Origin: Agarilytica sp045430305
GTDB taxonomy: Bacteria; Pseudomonadota; Gammaproteobacteria; Pseudomonadales; Cellvibrionaceae
Reading direction: 5' to 3'
NCBI GenBank assembly: GCA_045430305.1
Contig: JAILXW010000003.1
Location: forward strand, 496,001 to 560,000
Length of the DNA: 64,000 bases
Position numbers and translations under genes: made by a program. Under the pieces are notes generated by a model. It made no database searches and was not told the DNA's origin. It worked only from the letters and a program-made list of their open reading frames with translations. The number at the start of each line of letters is the position of its first letter. Within the stretch, counting starts at the first letter, position 1. Shown here piece by piece: positions 51,234 to 59,460 of the stretch.

Positions 51234-53654
51234 ATGAGTTCAAATATGCGTAAGATTTTTGCGGCAAGCTTGGTTGTCTTACTTTTTATCGGTTTGATCT
51301 CGTGCTCTTCAAAGTTTGAACAATCCAAGGCCTTTTTTGAAAAAGGTAAAAAGCACTATGAGGCGAACCAGTTCGAGCCAGCACGAATAGAGTTTTTAAA
51401 TGCGATTCAACGCGACCCTTCCTATGCAGATGCGTACTTCTATTTGGGTCTAATTGCTCAGAGGCAAGGCCATATCGATATTGTTTATCAAATGATGATG
51501 AAGGCATCGAAGTTGGACAATTCAAATACAAAAGCGCTGCTTACGGTTGGCGAACTACTAGTGCTTGGTCGTCAGTTTGGGGCGGCAGAAGAATATGCTG
51601 ACACCTTGATTCTTCAAGATGCACATTTATTTGAAGCTAATAGAATTAAGGCTGCGGCGTATATTGGCAGGGGTTCATATACGAGTGCCGAAGTCGCGCT
51701 AAAGAAAGCGGAAGCGATTAAGCCAGACGACGCCTCCTTGTATGGGCTGCGCGCGATGCTCGCAAGAGACTTGGGTGAAATGGACAAAGCCTTATTGTAT
51801 CTTGGAAAGGCTATAGATGCGGGTGCAGACAAAGAACACTACTTGCTACTCAGGTCAAAAATATATCGTGATCAAGATAATTCACTCGCGCTTATTGAAG
51901 ATTTAAAAAAGCTGATAGATGCTGACCCAAAACAAAAAGAATACGTCTATGGGCTTGCAAAGATTTATTCAAAACTGGGAAACAATCAAGAGGCCGAGCA
52001 AACGCTGCAGGCGTTTATCGATAAAAACGACGAAAATTTTACCGCAATACAATTATGGTTGGATGTTGTCTACTTGCAAGATGAAAAGCGTGGCGCTGAG
52101 AGTTTAGCCGCGATGATGGAAAAATTTAAAGAGAGTAACGTATTACGTTTTTATGAAGTGCGCAGGGTGCTAAAGCAAGGGCGTTATACCTCTGGTAAGG
52201 CGATGTTACATGAGCTAATCGAGAAGAATGATGCATCGGAAGATGGTTGGAAGGCGCGAGCAGTGCTCGCAGAGGTCTTACTCGAAGAAGAAAACATCAC
52301 TGAAGCAAGAGCGCTGGTTAATAAAAACCTAGAATCTTCCTCAGGGCATGAACCGAGTCTACTGGTGTTGGCCAGTAGCGATATAAAAACGGCGCAATAC
52401 CAATCGGCTATTTCAAATTTGCATCGCGTGCTTCGAAAAAACCCTGAATCTGAAAAAGCCTTGGTGTTATTGGGGCGGGCCTATGTAGAAAGTGGTTCTG
52501 ATCTTTTGAGTGATGATGCGTTTCGGCAGGTGCTTGAGTTAAACCCATCCAATCAGGCCGCGGCAATTCCGGTAGCAAATAATTTAATACAGGGCGATGA
52601 TTTGGCGCGCTCTGAATCGGTTATTGAGCGCGTCTTGGCGCGAAAACCGAAAGACGCAAAATTGTTGATGTTCTATGTTCGAATTCTTTTATTGAAAAAA
52701 GATTGGGCTGTGGCGCGTTGGGCGATAGAGCAGCTAGAAAAACTCCCCGACACGCAAGCGTACGTAGCTTTTTTACAAGGCAAGCTAGCGCAAGCGCAAA
52801 ACCAGTGTGAATTAGCGGTTGAAAATTATCGCGCTGCATTGCACTTGAAACCGGAATTATTCCCGGCCTTTCAAGGGCTTGACCAATGTTATCTCATATT
52901 GGAAAAAGATGAAGAATGGTTGGCGTTTCTACAGGCCTACAAGGCGAGCAACCCAGAGGCGTCTGAGGTCTACTCATATACGGCAAAACTTTACCTGAGG
53001 AACAAAAAGTTCGAGAGTTCGGTGCTAGAGATTGAGACTGCATTGGAGTTGCAACCTCGCTGGGAAGAGGGCTACGTCCAGCTTGCAGGGATTCACAATG
53101 AGTTAAAAAACTATCACACGGCTGAGGAAACGTATAGAAAGGCAATAGCGCTTCTACCGGAAAGTGTTTACCTAAAGACCTTGCTGGCTAGCTTCTTGGA
53201 ATCTATCGGGAAAAAACAAGAAGCCCTTGTGGAGTATGAAAGCCTCTTAGAGGCACACCCTGAATTTGAAATTTCGCGTAATAATTACGTTTCCCTGCTC
53301 CTGTCAGGGGAGCCAACAAAAAAAGAACTAGAGCAGGCCCTGGAGCTTGCCCAGGTTTTTAGCACAAGTTTAGAGTCGAGGTTCCTTGATACCTACGGTT
53401 ATGCTCTTTTGAAGAACGATCGTGCGGTTGAGGCGGAGATCGTATTACGCGAAGCGGCGGAGAAGGCACCTCGTTTGGTGGAGATCCACCAGCATTTTGC
53501 AGAATCGCTCATTCAGGTAGAGCGCTATGAAGAAGCTAGGGTGGTTTTGAGACGCATCAGTCGCTATGTGGATGAAACGTCAGGGCAGGCAGCGAGCATT
53601 GCTCTGCTGATGGAGCGTGTTGAAACAGGCATAAAAGAACGCGTTGAAATGTAG
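51234..53654 (+). CDS. TPR-repeat lipoprotein of the exosortase locus (PrsT-like)
   Basis: The signal peptide ends in a lipobox (FIGLISCSS), so it is lipid-anchored. The remaining roughly 780 residues are tandem tetratricopeptide repeats, for example FEKGKKHYEANQFEPARIEF and NPSYADAYFYLGL-like units. PEP-CTERM loci commonly encode such a TPR lipoprotein, thought to scaffold export or assembly. The gene begins four bases after the exosortase stop, so they are coupled. Met5 (51246) is an alternative start giving a tidier signal peptide. Confidence 0.9.
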   Translation: MSSNMRKIFAASLVVLLFIGLISCSSKFEQSKAFFEKGKKHYEANQFEPARIEFLNAIQRDPSYADAYFYLGLIAQRQGHIDIVYQMMMKASKLDNSNTKALLTVGELLVLGRQFGAAEEYADTLILQDAHLFEANRIKAAAYIGRGSYTSAEVALKKAEAIKPDDASLYGLRAMLARDLGEMDKALLYLGKAIDAGADKEHYLLLRSKIYRDQDNSLALIEDLKKLIDADPKQKEYVYGLAKIYSKLGNNQEAEQTLQAFIDKNDENFTAIQLWLDVVYLQDEKRGAESLAAMMEKFKESNVLRFYEVRRVLKQGRYTSGKAMLHELIEKNDASEDGWKARAVLAEVLLEEENITEARALVNKNLESSSGHEPSLLVLASSDIKTAQYQSAISNLHRVLRKNPESEKALVLLGRAYVESGSDLLSDDAFRQVLELNPSNQAAAIPVANNLIQGDDLARSESVIERVLARKPKDAKLLMFYVRILLLKKDWAVARWAIEQLEKLPDTQAYVAFLQGKLAQAQNQCELAVENYRAALHLKPELFPAFQGLDQCYLILEKDEEWLAFLQAYKASNPEASEVYSYTAKLYLRNKKFESSVLEIETALELQPRWEEGYVQLAGIHNELKNYHTAEETYRKAIALLPESVYLKTLLASFLESIGKKQEALVEYESLLEAHPEFEISRNNYVSLLLSGEPTKKELEQALELAQVFSTSLESRFLDTYGYALLKNDRAVEAEIVLREAAEKAPRLVEIHQHFAESLIQVERYEEARVVLRRISRYVDETSGQAASIALLMERVETGIKERVEM

Positions 53655-54003
53655 TGATTCAGCAAAGAGTTGTATGTTGTGGGTGTGTAAAAAAGGCCCT
53701 TGTCTTCATGGTTTGTCGAGATTTTTGACGTGCCTGGCAAGTCACGGTTTTGTTAGGCGAAACGGGGTTCGTAAAAGCTAATCTGTTCACTCGAAAACGG
53801 GTTATTAATTCGCCGCTTTGCGCTCTGGCAAACACATTACGGTGCTAAACTTGAGTGTCTGCGACTTGCTGCCGACTACGGCACGCCTTTTGCCTTTTTC
53901 AGGCCGCTGAAGCGTTTTTCACTTATACTTAAGTCCGCGCGCCTCGGATTTGTGCCTCACCACATTTGAGTGTTTATTAACCAGTTTTGTTTGGTCTAAA
54001 AAT
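53655..54003. other. 350-base region between the TPR lipoprotein and the epimerase-like gene
   Basis: No gene or terminator was identified. A small exact dyad TTCAG-GCCG-CTGAA is at 53898-53911. A -10-like TATACT at 53924-53929 lies 75 bases before the next start codon, without a good -35. Confidence 0.4.
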
Positions 54004-54411
54004 ATGATTGTCGCCCTTGATCACATTGCCATTGCTGTTCCAGATTTAGAGCGTGCCATTGCGCGTTTTGCCGAAGATTTCGGCTTAGAGTTTAAAGGTC
54101 GCGAAGATGTAGCTGCCGCCAAGACATCTACGGCGTTCTTCCCGTTACCGCCCACCAGCATAGAGTTGGTTCACCCGTTAAATGGTGAAGGCCCCATCGC
54201 CAAATATCTCGAGAAAAAGCCCGGTGGTATGCACCACCTTTGTTTTCGGTCGGATGATTTGGATTCAGACGTGGCTCGCTTAAAAGAAAAGGGTTACCAG
54301 TTTTTGAGTGATGCCCCAAGCGCTGGCGCCCACGGTTGCCGCGTTATTTTTATCCACCCAAAAAGCTGTGACGGCGTGTTAATAGAGCTGAATCAGCCAG
54401 CAGCGTCTTAG
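54004..54411 (+). CDS. methylmalonyl-CoA epimerase-like VOC protein
   Basis: This 135-residue vicinal-oxygen-chelate protein starts MIVALDHIAIAVPDLERAI, with the first metal histidine in LDHIA. Others follow in GGMHHLCFRSDD and a terminal glutamate in GVLIELNQP. The length and the G-M-H-H-L-C-F segment fit methylmalonyl-CoA epimerase, which interconverts the C2 epimers. No mutase or carboxylase gene is adjacent. Since it lies before an NRPS-PKS pathway it might supply methylmalonyl-CoA, but this is speculation; a separate promoter is likely. Confidence 0.85.
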   Translation: MIVALDHIAIAVPDLERAIARFAEDFGLEFKGREDVAAAKTSTAFFPLPPTSIELVHPLNGEGPIAKYLEKKPGGMHHLCFRSDDLDSDVARLKEKGYQFLSDAPSAGAHGCRVIFIHPKSCDGVLIELNQPAAS

Positions 54412-54431
54412 TCAGAAATTTTAAGGCTTAT

Positions 54432-54507
54432 GAATCACGGGCATTACACATACATGTTCACGAGGGGCGAGCGGGTTCAAGTAAGTCAGTTGTGAAGGCC
54501 GTGATTC
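54432..54507. other. 9-bp inverted repeat pair upstream of the NRPS gene
   Basis: GAATCACGG (54432-54440) and CCGTGATTC (54499-54507) are exact inverted copies 58 bases apart, in the 275-base region that must hold the NRPS promoter. TACAAT (near 54570) is a possible -10 element without a clear -35. A regulatory role is a guess. Confidence 0.3.
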
Positions 54508-54686
54508 TGGTTCTGGGGTAAAAGGCTACTAGCTTTGCTTTAGCGCAATAGCGTTAGGTGCGCAGAGGATACAATAGGGCGCGTTGTTTGGAGCGTTGCG
54601 CTTTTATATCGTATTGCCTTTATAGGCGCTTTATAAAGAATGTTTGATTTCTAGTTTAGGAATTAAAGGGTTAATCGGAGTAATAA

Positions 54687-57600
54687 ATGAGTACTGAAAG
54701 TTTTAGCTGTTACCTAATTGGTGCTGACACACTCTTGATCGAGTGTGGCGAGGTTTTGTTATCAAAGGGGCACCAAATTAAAGGCGTGATTACAGCTGCA
54801 CCGCGCATCAGTCAGTGGGCGCACCAAAAGTCTTTGCCTGTCATTGCACACAAAAAAGGATATGGTGATGAGCTAAAGGGTCAAGATTTTGATTATCTTT
54901 TCAGTATTACTCACTTGGCCATTATCAAAGACGATGTGCTTGCACTTCCGAAAAAAGGCGCAATCAATTTCCACGATGGTCCCCTTCCCGCATATGCTGG
55001 TTTAAACACACCAGCGTGGGCGCTCTTAAATAATGAAGAAAAATACGGAATTACCTGGCATCAAATTACGCCAGGGGTCGACGAAGGTGATATTTTAAAA
55101 CAAGCCTTTTTTGACATAGCTGCCGATGAAACCTCGCTTTCCATTAATACAAAATGTTTTGCTGCTGCGCTTGATAGCTTTCCTGTGCTTATCGATGAGC
55201 TTGTCAGCAATACAACCACGCCACAAAAGCAAGATCTAGATCAGCGATTCTACTTCGGAAAATTTGACCGACCTGAAGCAAACGCATTATTACAATGGGA
55301 AAAACCTGCAACTGAACTAGAGGCTTTAGTGCGAGCGCTGGATTTTGGCGACTATCCAAACTTGCTGTGTATGCCTAAAGTACGTATTAAAGGTGAGGTA
55401 TATGCAGTACAGAGTGCAGTCGCAGGGGAGCTTGATTCTGGTGTATCGCCAGGAAAAATTACAGAAATCGATGAAGGCCAAATTGTCGTTGGTGTCGGTG
55501 AAGGCGTATTAACGCTTAAAAAGTTTAAAGATCTTAACGGTAAAACGATTACTGCCGGTGAGATAAAAAGCAAGCTTGGGCTGAGCGCGGGTGATAGCTT
55601 TGACGATGTTGACAGCGCCCTTCTAGAAACCTTAAAACCTATCGTAGAAAAGTTGGCGCGCAGTGATGAGCACTGGGCGAAATACTTGGCGTTTCTTGAC
55701 CCTGTTGAGCTGCCGTATAGCCAGAATGAAACCCCTGCACTTAAAAATGTTTCTGATTATGCAAAAGCAAATATAAAAATACCCTCAGGCTTGAACAACG
55801 CCATTGCCGACGTTAATTATAACGATGTATTAACCGGTGCATTCGGTTTGTTGCTTGGCCGCTTAAGCCGAAAACATGAATTTGATCTGGCTTATGGTTC
55901 AGAATCAATTGCCATTGCAAGCCAGGCCGCCCCAGGTGTTTATAACGAATACTCGGTACTTCATCTTGGTTTTGAAATTAAAGATACGGCAGCAAGTATT
56001 ATTCAAAACGCCGCGCAACAATGCCAGCTGACGGAAAAGCGTGGCGCATGGGCGCTAGACGTTATAGGCCGGACGCCTGCGCTTGCAGCGATACCAGAAT
56101 TACTGACAGGTACAGCGTTGCCTTTAGGGGTCAACGTAGGCAGTGATGCACCGCTGGTGGGAACAACGTTAACGCTTTCAATTGTCGCAGAAGGCGAGGC
56201 TGTAATTTATTACGACGCGACGCGTATGCCTGAAGCGCGAACGAATAAATTTGTTCAACAATTTGAAGCGATCTTAAATAATTTGGTTGATGGTGCGACT
56301 CGACCTGCGGGCGAGCTAGAACTACTTTCTCAAGACGAAAAGAAAGTTATTCTAGAAAATTGGAACCAAACTACGGTTGATTACGACAATAGTGAATGCA
56401 TTCATCAGCTGTTTGAAAAACGTGTTGAAGAACACCCCAACGCAACGGCGCTCGTTTTTGAAGATGAGCCAATCACTTATTCTGAACTTAATAATAGAGC
56501 GAACCAACTAGCCGCTGCGCTCATCGAAAAAGGCGTTGGGCCTGACGATATGGTTGGCGTAAACGTCAATCGCAGTATTGATTTGATGGTTGCCTGTATA
56601 GGTGTTCATAAGGCGGGTGCAGCCTATGTGCCGCTCGACCCTGCATTCCCAGCAGATCGAATCGCTTACATGGTAAAAGATGCGGCGATGAAATTAGTCA
56701 TCACGCAAACAGATATTAAAGCGGATTTGCCGGCTTCTGATGCTGAAGTGATTTGTGTAGATGCCTTGGATTACAGCGGTAATGCAGACAACCTGAACGT
56801 CGCGGTTGACTCAGCAAAACTTGCCTACGTGATTTATACCTCGGGTTCTACAGGCAACCCCAAAGGGGTGATGGTTGAGCACCGCAACGCGACTAACTTT
56901 TTTATTGGTATGGATGAACGAGTAGAAAATGATACAGCGGGCACATGGTTGGCTGTTACATCGCTTTCGTTTGATATTTCTGTGCTCGAACTTTTCTGGA
57001 CACTTACACGCGGGTTCAAAGTGATTGTATATCGCGAAGATCGCAGCGGTGAAAGCGAGGGCGTTAGTAAAAAAGTACAGCGTCGCCCAATGGAGTTTGG
57101 TTTGTTTATGTGGGGCAATGATGATGGCCCTGGTAGTAATAAATACAAATTAATGATGGATGGCGCGAAGTATTTTGATGAAAACGGTTTCCACAGTGTG
57201 TGGACACCTGAACGTCATTTTTCTGCGTTTGGTGGGCCATATCCCAACCCGGCAGTAACATGCGCGGCACTTGCGGCGGTCACAAAAAATGTTGCGATTC
57301 GATCTGGTTCAATCGTGTCGCCTTTACACCACCCTGTGCGAATTGCAGAAGACTGGTCAGTTATCGATAACTTGAGCGATGGTCGCGTCGGTTTAAGTTT
57401 TGCTGCGGGTTGGCAGCCGAATGATTTCGTTATCATGCCGCAAAACCACAAAAATAATAAACAAGTCATGCTTGACCAGATCGATATGGTAAGAAAGTTG
57501 TGGCGAGGTGAAAGTGTAGCGTTTGAAAACCCGATGGGCGACATGGTGGAAACTTCAACCTTGCCTCGTCCAGTTCAAAAAGAATTACCTGTCTGGTTAA

Positions 57601-59360
57601 CCACTGCTGGCAACCCTGAATCTTATCGTTTAGCGGGGCAAAAAGGCGCAAACGTATTGACCCATTTGCTGGGTCAAAGCATTGAGGAAGTGACTGAAAA
57701 AATTCGTATTTATCGTGAGGCACGTAAAGAGGCTGGGTTTGACCCTGCTACGGGTAAAGTGACATTAATGCTGCACACTTTTGTTGGTGATTGTAATTTA
57801 GAAGTGCGCGAACTTGTACGCGAGCCGATGAAAGACTATTTGCGAAGCGCAATGAAGTTGGTGCTTGATTTTGCCTGGTCTTTCCCAGCGTTTAAGCGCC
57901 CGGGTGGTGCAGATTCAAAGCCAGATGATATTAATATTAAAGACCTGACGGACGAAGAAAAGGATACGATTCTGGATTTTGCTTTTGAGCGCTACTTTGA
58001 AACCAGTGGCCTCTTCGGTACAGTTGATACATGTTTAAAAATGATCGACCGCTGTAAAGCAGCAGATTTTGATGAGATCGCATGCTTGCTCGACTTTGGT
58101 GTTGATACGCAAAAAGTCATGAACAGCCTACCGCTGTTAAAGGAAGTGAAAGAGCTCAGTAATGCTGCAGCGCTTGCCGCTGAGCAAGGTGATATCGAGC
58201 TAGATCAAACATTGCCGGCGCAGCTTGAGCGCCACAATGTCACCCACTTTCAATGCACCCCATCCATGGCACGTATGCTTTGTTTCGATAGCGAAGCAAA
58301 AGTGCAAATGGCAAAACTTAAACATATGATGGTCGGCGGTGAAGCATTCCCGAACGCTTTGGCGAAAGACCTAAAAGGCTTTTTGACCGGTCGTCTTACA
58401 AATATGTATGGCCCGACGGAAACAACGATTTGGTCAACAACGCAAGACGTTGAAGATCCAGCAAACATTCCGATCGGTCGCCCTATCTCAAATACCGATA
58501 TCTATATCCTCGATGAAAACTATCAGCCTGTTCCAACAGGTGTGCCCGGCGATTTATTTATTGGTGGTCAAGGTGTTGTGCGAGGTTATTTAAATCGAGA
58601 AGAACTCACTGCCGAGCGCTTTATAGATAATCCGTTTAAACCCGGTGAGCGCATGTACTGGACTGGCGATCTAGCTAAATATCGCGACGATGGTGTTATC
58701 GAATTCTTAGGCCGCATCGACCATCAAGTTAAAATTCGCGGTTACCGTATTGAACTTGGCGAAATTGAAGCGCGCTTGGGTGAACACGAAGGCGTGCGTG
58801 AATGTGTTTTGTTATTGCGGGAAGACACTCCGGGTGACCAGCGTCTTGTGGCCTATTTGGTGCCGAAAGGTGTCGCGCCAGATCCAAACGATGTTAGAGA
58901 TCATCTGCGTAAAGATCTGCCCGAATATATGGTTCCGAACGACGTTGTTGTGTTGGATGCAATGCCGCTTACACCCAACGGTAAAATAGATCGCAAACAG
59001 TTGCCGGCACCCACAGAAGGTGGGCAGGCTTCAGCCGCGGCTTATGAAGCACCAAAAGATGAGCTGCAACAAACGATCGTAAATGTTTGGCAAGACACCT
59101 TAAAAATCGACAAAATTGGCGTGAACGACAATTTCTTCGATTTGGGTGGTCATTCACTACTGATTGTTCGCGTGCATCAACTATTAAAAGAACAGGTAGA
59201 TAAACCCATTTCACTTACAGATCTATACCGCTTCCCTACGATTGCGTCTTTAACAGAGTTTCTAAATTCTGATAAAGAGAATGAATCGTTGAAGAAAAGT
59301 AGCGATCGCGCATCTCGTCGTCGCGAGCGAATGGGCCTGCGAAAACGTGGTAGAAAATAA
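54687..59360 (+). CDS. NRPS starter: formyltransferase, half condensation domain, adenylation domain with inserted luciferase-like monooxygenase, carrier domain
   Basis: The domain order in 1557 residues is as follows. A formyltransferase (1-300) has NFHDGPLPAYAGLN and a C-terminal OB part. A segment (about 335-545) matches only the second half of a condensation domain and lacks HHxxxDG. The adenylation domain begins with FDISVLELFW and AYVIYTSGSTGNPKGV. At about 800-1150 a flavin luciferase-like monooxygenase of the MupA/Atu3671 type is inserted (MEFGLFMWGNDDG ... PERHFSAFGGPYPNP). The adenylation domain resumes with MYGPTETT and NGKIDRK. The carrier domain has the phosphopantetheine Ser near 1490 (DLGGHSLL). 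Specificity residues read as D-I-L-Q-M-G-M-I-W-K, a glycine-type code. No thioesterase is present. The tail is strongly basic. GGAG precedes the start. Confidence 0.93.
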   Translation: MSTESFSCYLIGADTLLIECGEVLLSKGHQIKGVITAAPRISQWAHQKSLPVIAHKKGYGDELKGQDFDYLFSITHLAIIKDDVLALPKKGAINFHDGPLPAYAGLNTPAWALLNNEEKYGITWHQITPGVDEGDILKQAFFDIAADETSLSINTKCFAAALDSFPVLIDELVSNTTTPQKQDLDQRFYFGKFDRPEANALLQWEKPATELEALVRALDFGDYPNLLCMPKVRIKGEVYAVQSAVAGELDSGVSPGKITEIDEGQIVVGVGEGVLTLKKFKDLNGKTITAGEIKSKLGLSAGDSFDDVDSALLETLKPIVEKLARSDEHWAKYLAFLDPVELPYSQNETPALKNVSDYAKANIKIPSGLNNAIADVNYNDVLTGAFGLLLGRLSRKHEFDLAYGSESIAIASQAAPGVYNEYSVLHLGFEIKDTAASIIQNAAQQCQLTEKRGAWALDVIGRTPALAAIPELLTGTALPLGVNVGSDAPLVGTTLTLSIVAEGEAVIYYDATRMPEARTNKFVQQFEAILNNLVDGATRPAGELELLSQDEKKVILENWNQTTVDYDNSECIHQLFEKRVEEHPNATALVFEDEPITYSELNNRANQLAAALIEKGVGPDDMVGVNVNRSIDLMVACIGVHKAGAAYVPLDPAFPADRIAYMVKDAAMKLVITQTDIKADLPASDAEVICVDALDYSGNADNLNVAVDSAKLAYVIYTSGSTGNPKGVMVEHRNATNFFIGMDERVENDTAGTWLAVTSLSFDISVLELFWTLTRGFKVIVYREDRSGESEGVSKKVQRRPMEFGLFMWGNDDGPGSNKYKLMMDGAKYFDENGFHSVWTPERHFSAFGGPYPNPAVTCAALAAVTKNVAIRSGSIVSPLHHPVRIAEDWSVIDNLSDGRVGLSFAAGWQPNDFVIMPQNHKNNKQVMLDQIDMVRKLWRGESVAFENPMGDMVETSTLPRPVQKELPVWLTTAGNPESYRLAGQKGANVLTHLLGQSIEEVTEKIRIYREARKEAGFDPATGKVTLMLHTFVGDCNLEVRELVREPMKDYLRSAMKLVLDFAWSFPAFKRPGGADSKPDDINIKDLTDEEKDTILDFAFERYFETSGLFGTVDTCLKMIDRCKAADFDEIACLLDFGVDTQKVMNSLPLLKEVKELSNAAALAAEQGDIELDQTLPAQLERHNVTHFQCTPSMARMLCFDSEAKVQMAKLKHMMVGGEAFPNALAKDLKGFLTGRLTNMYGPTETTIWSTTQDVEDPANIPIGRPISNTDIYILDENYQPVPTGVPGDLFIGGQGVVRGYLNREELTAERFIDNPFKPGERMYWTGDLAKYRDDGVIEFLGRIDHQVKIRGYRIELGEIEARLGEHEGVRECVLLLREDTPGDQRLVAYLVPKGVAPDPNDVRDHLRKDLPEYMVPNDVVVLDAMPLTPNGKIDRKQLPAPTEGGQASAAAYEAPKDELQQTIVNVWQDTLKIDKIGVNDNFFDLGGHSLLIVRVHQLLKEQVDKPISLTDLYRFPTIASLTEFLNSDKENESLKKSSDRASRRRERMGLRKRGRK

Positions 59361-59389
59361 AGTTAGAAAGCGCAAAAAATAAAACAAGG

Positions 59390-59413
59390 ACCCCTGAATA
59401 ACTCAGGGGTTTT
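59390..59413 (+). terminator. hairpin between the NRPS and PKS genes
   Basis: ACCCCTGA (59390-59397), a five-base loop and TCAGGGGT (59403-59410) form an 8-bp stem followed by only three T residues before a G. It lies 30 bases after the NRPS stop and 48 bases before the PKS start. It could act as a weak terminator that lowers PKS transcription, or as an mRNA stabiliser. Confidence 0.6.
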
Positions 59414-59460
59414 GTGCATTTTAAGCAATTAAATTTGAACAGTTAAAAGACCGAGAAACG

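Noticed and set aside
54460..54500. tRNA-like T-loop (GGTTCAAGT)
   Set aside because: The flanking bases do not form a T stem, and no acceptor, D or anticodon arms can be drawn around it.
54560..54630. Sigma-54 promoter before the NRPS gene (TTTGGAGCGTTGCGC)
   Set aside because: The GG to GC spacing is six or eight bases, not ten.
56990..58160. Monooxygenase inside the adenylation domain as an assembly error
   Set aside because: The frame is continuous, and such an insertion at this point is a known arrangement in NRPS proteins of the MupA/Atu3671 group.
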